Of a stretch of DNA of 33,389 bases, positions 32,239 through 33,389 are shown piece by piece. The stretch spans positions 1 through 33,389 of the forward strand of contig UQQZ01000025.1 of the NCBI GenBank assembly GCA_900543305.1, in the 5' to 3' direction. Made by a program: the position numbers and the translations under genes. The stretch is from an uncultured Oscillospiraceae bacterium. GTDB taxonomy: Bacteria; Bacillota; Clostridia; Oscillospirales; Acutalibacteraceae. The notes under the pieces were generated by a model that was given only the letters and a program-made list of their open reading frames with translations, did not search any database and was not told where the DNA came from. Within the stretch, counting starts at the first letter, position 1; each line of letters starts with the position of its first letter.

Positions 32239-33021
32239 TCAGACCAGATGGTGGGAAGAAACTTCCTGAAGCAGGGCAAACATGTCCGGAGTGCCAGCCA
32301 GAATAGGTTGTTTTTCTCCATAGGAGAACACCTTGCCCGGTACGGTGCCAATTTTGGCGCCAGCTTCTTCCAGAATCACGGAAGCGGCGGCATAATCCCA
32401 TGGGGAGAGAATGGCCTCGAAAAACCCGTCGCAACGGCCCGCGGCAATGTAGCACAGATCCAGGGCGGCGGATCCGCAGCGGCGCAGATCTCCGCAGCGC
32501 AAGGACAGCTCTTTTGCCATGGCAAAGGAGGCGTCTACCTTTTCCCGGTTGTAGGGGGCAGTGCCAAAAATGAAGATGGCGTTTTCCAAAGGCACCTGGG
32601 CTGCGTGGATGGGTTCCCCATTGCAGAAGGCCCCATGGCCCTGGACGGCGGAGAACAGCTCTCCGGACCAGGGATCATACACCAGACCCAACTTTCCTTC
32701 CCCGTCCCGGATCAAGCCCACGGAAATGGCCGAGGGGCGGTAGCGGCGGATGAAATTGGTGGTGCCATCGATGGGATCAATGATCCAGTTCCATCCGGGA
32801 GCCAGGGTGTTTTTCTCCTGTTCCTCGGCGAAAAAGTGGGCGTCCGGCAACAGGGGGGCCAGATGTTCCATCAGAAATTTTTGGGAGGCCATGTCCGCCT
32901 CGGTGACGAAATTGGCGTGGCCTTCTTTGGAATAGACAGCGGGATGGGGAATGGAACGGATCAATGTTCCCGCCTCCCGGAGAATGGGCTCGACCTGGGT
33001 GACCAGCTCAGTCAGCTCCAT
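32239..33021 (-). CDS. Inositol monophosphatase family protein
   Basis: This 260-residue Mg-dependent phosphatase belongs to the IMPase/FBPase/CysQ superfamily. The metal-binding signatures are FAEEQE (64-69), WIIDPIDGTTNF (79-90) and SPWDYAAASVILEEAGA near residue 205. It likely removes phosphate from inositol-1-phosphate or a similar small phosphate; CysQ-like activity on PAP is an alternative that cannot be excluded by eye. The start is ATG 33021 (MELTELVTQV) after AAAGGA. A longer frame to 33111 covers the promoter region and is rejected. The gene is monocistronic and converges on rarA. Confidence 0.92.
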   Translation of the reverse strand: MELTELVTQVEPILREAGTLIRSIPHPAVYSKEGHANFVTEADMASQKFLMEHLAPLLPDAHFFAEEQEKNTLAPGWNWIIDPIDGTTNFIRRYRPSAISVGLIRDGEGKLGLVYDPWSGELFSAVQGHGAFCNGEPIHAAQVPLENAIFIFGTAPYNREKVDASFAMAKELSLRCGDLRRCGSAALDLCYIAAGRCDGFFEAILSPWDYAAASVILEEAGAKIGTVPGKVFSYGEKQPILAGTPDMFALLQEVSSHHLV

Positions 33022-33057
33022 GGTACATCGCTTCCTTTCAGCAGCTTGTTTTTTTAC

Positions 33058-33086
33058 ATCATACCAAAGATGTGTCTCCGGTGCAA
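33058..33086 (-). promoter_or_regulatory. Promoter of the inositol-monophosphatase-family gene
   Basis: TTGCAC (33086-33081) and TATGAT (33063-33058) on the minus strand lie 17 bp apart, giving a short ~30-nt leader. Confidence 0.65.
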
Positions 33087-33242
33087 CGGCTACTCTTTTC
33101 ATTCTGTTCAAAGAGTTTTAAAAGAAAAATCGCTTCTTGTTCAGAAGAATTTCAAAAAAGCTGGGTATACTATTTTCAACAGCAGAAGAGAACATGGTTC
33201 ATCCTCCTCTTGCTTTTTTCATAGATTCACTCCCTCTTACAG

Positions 33243-33265
33243 CTGCCCAGGATCCTTCTGGGCAG
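33243..33265 (+). other. Hairpin in the right-hand non-coding region
   Basis: CTGCCCAG (33243-33250) pairs with CTGGGCAG (33258-33265), followed by TTTGCTTTGG. It looks like a weak plus-strand terminator, yet no plus gene precedes it closely. A short RNA from near 33171 is conceivable because TATACT lies at 33166-33171, but no good -35 box is visible. Confidence 0.35.
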
Positions 33266-33288
33266 TTTGCTTTGGGGAGTTACCTCCC

Positions 33289-33331
33289 AAAAAATGCCCC
33301 GCCTTCCCAAAAGGAAAAGCGGGGCATTTCT
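33289..33331. terminator. Bidirectional terminator-like hairpin
   Basis: AATGCCCCGC (33293-33302) pairs with GCGGGGCATT (33319-33328) around a 16-nt loop. An A-run precedes it and TCTTT follows, so it can act in both directions. Confidence 0.65.
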
Positions 33332-33335
33332 TTAT

Positions 33336-33368
33336 ATATAAAGAAAACCACTCGCTGGGCGAGTGGTT
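33336..33368 (-). terminator. Terminator of an unseen minus-strand gene at the right edge
   Basis: On the minus strand AACCACTCG (33368-33360) pairs with CGAGTGGTT (33354-33346), followed by TTCTTTATA. It implies a gene transcribed leftward that ends just beyond the window; a TAA at 33382-33380 on that strand could be its stop. Too little is visible to name it. Confidence 0.6.
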
Positions 33369-33389
33369 CAAGAAAAGGCTTATGCCGAA

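Noticed and set aside
33195..33389. Plus-strand frame open from ATG 33195 to the window end
   Set aside because: It runs through three terminator-like hairpins, has a poor ribosome site and no recognisable sequence; probably chance.
1..33389. CRISPR arrays, transposases, phage genes, tRNA or rRNA
   Set aside because: None seen on either strand; repeats found are local inverted repeats typical of terminators and leaders.

Overview
The window is about 33 kb of a bacterial chromosome, GC-rich by eye. It carries dense housekeeping and metabolic genes with strong AAGGAGG-type ribosome sites, frequent GTG/TTG starts and TTGACA/TATAAT-like promoters. Gene content (der-plsY, a Cys-type murA, a YycJ/WalJ-like hydrolase next to rlmH, a CsoR-type repressor, a PfoR-like PTS EIIC) points to a Gram-positive anaerobe of the class Clostridia, most likely an Oscillospiraceae-like gut organism. 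That placement is an inference; there is no rRNA in the window. I see no tRNA, CRISPR array, insertion sequence or prophage.

Layout. (1) 1-4927, plus strand: the 3' part of der, then plsY, murA, a YycJ-like metallo-hydrolase and rlmH. A 382-bp gap before murA holds a strong hairpin, a cluster of nested and pseudoknot-like complementary segments, and a good murA promoter. (2) 4928-11561, plus: an AT-rich control region followed by a five-gene Opp/Dpp-type ABC importer (lipoprotein binding protein, two permeases, two ATPases). Several residues hint at the oligosaccharide-type branch of this family, and the second permease has a large extracytoplasmic insert. (3) 11628-15609, minus: a stand-alone PfoR-like PTS EIIC with a structured leader, a sugar-phosphate isomerase/epimerase-like TIM barrel, and glutamate dehydrogenase gdhA. 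Each has its own terminator. (4) 15919-23205, plus: purC, purB, purA, glmS, guaA, a nucleotide/amino-sugar block in which three steps make AMP, one makes GMP, and glmS feeds cell-wall precursor synthesis that continues at murA. (5) 23385-24139, plus: a trans-aconitate methyltransferase gene broken by a one-base frameshift. (6) 24142-28990, minus: a P1B metal ATPase with a CsoR-like operator in its promoter, a csoR-type repressor, a sugar O-acetyltransferase, an unrecognised membrane-anchored protein, and galE. (7) 29117-32069, plus: an AraC regulator, an esterase and rarA with overlapping stop/start codons, divergent from galE through overlapping -10 boxes. (8) 32239-33389: an inositol-monophosphatase-family gene on minus and a terminator-rich non-coding end.

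Most of the window is ordinary core genome. No clearly novel multi-gene system was found. The best candidates for a second look are the structured RNA-like region before murA, the structured leader of the PTS EIIC gene, the enlarged OppC-type permease, the broken tam gene, the ATPase/CsoR operator arrangement, and the translationally coupled AraC-esterase-rarA operon.
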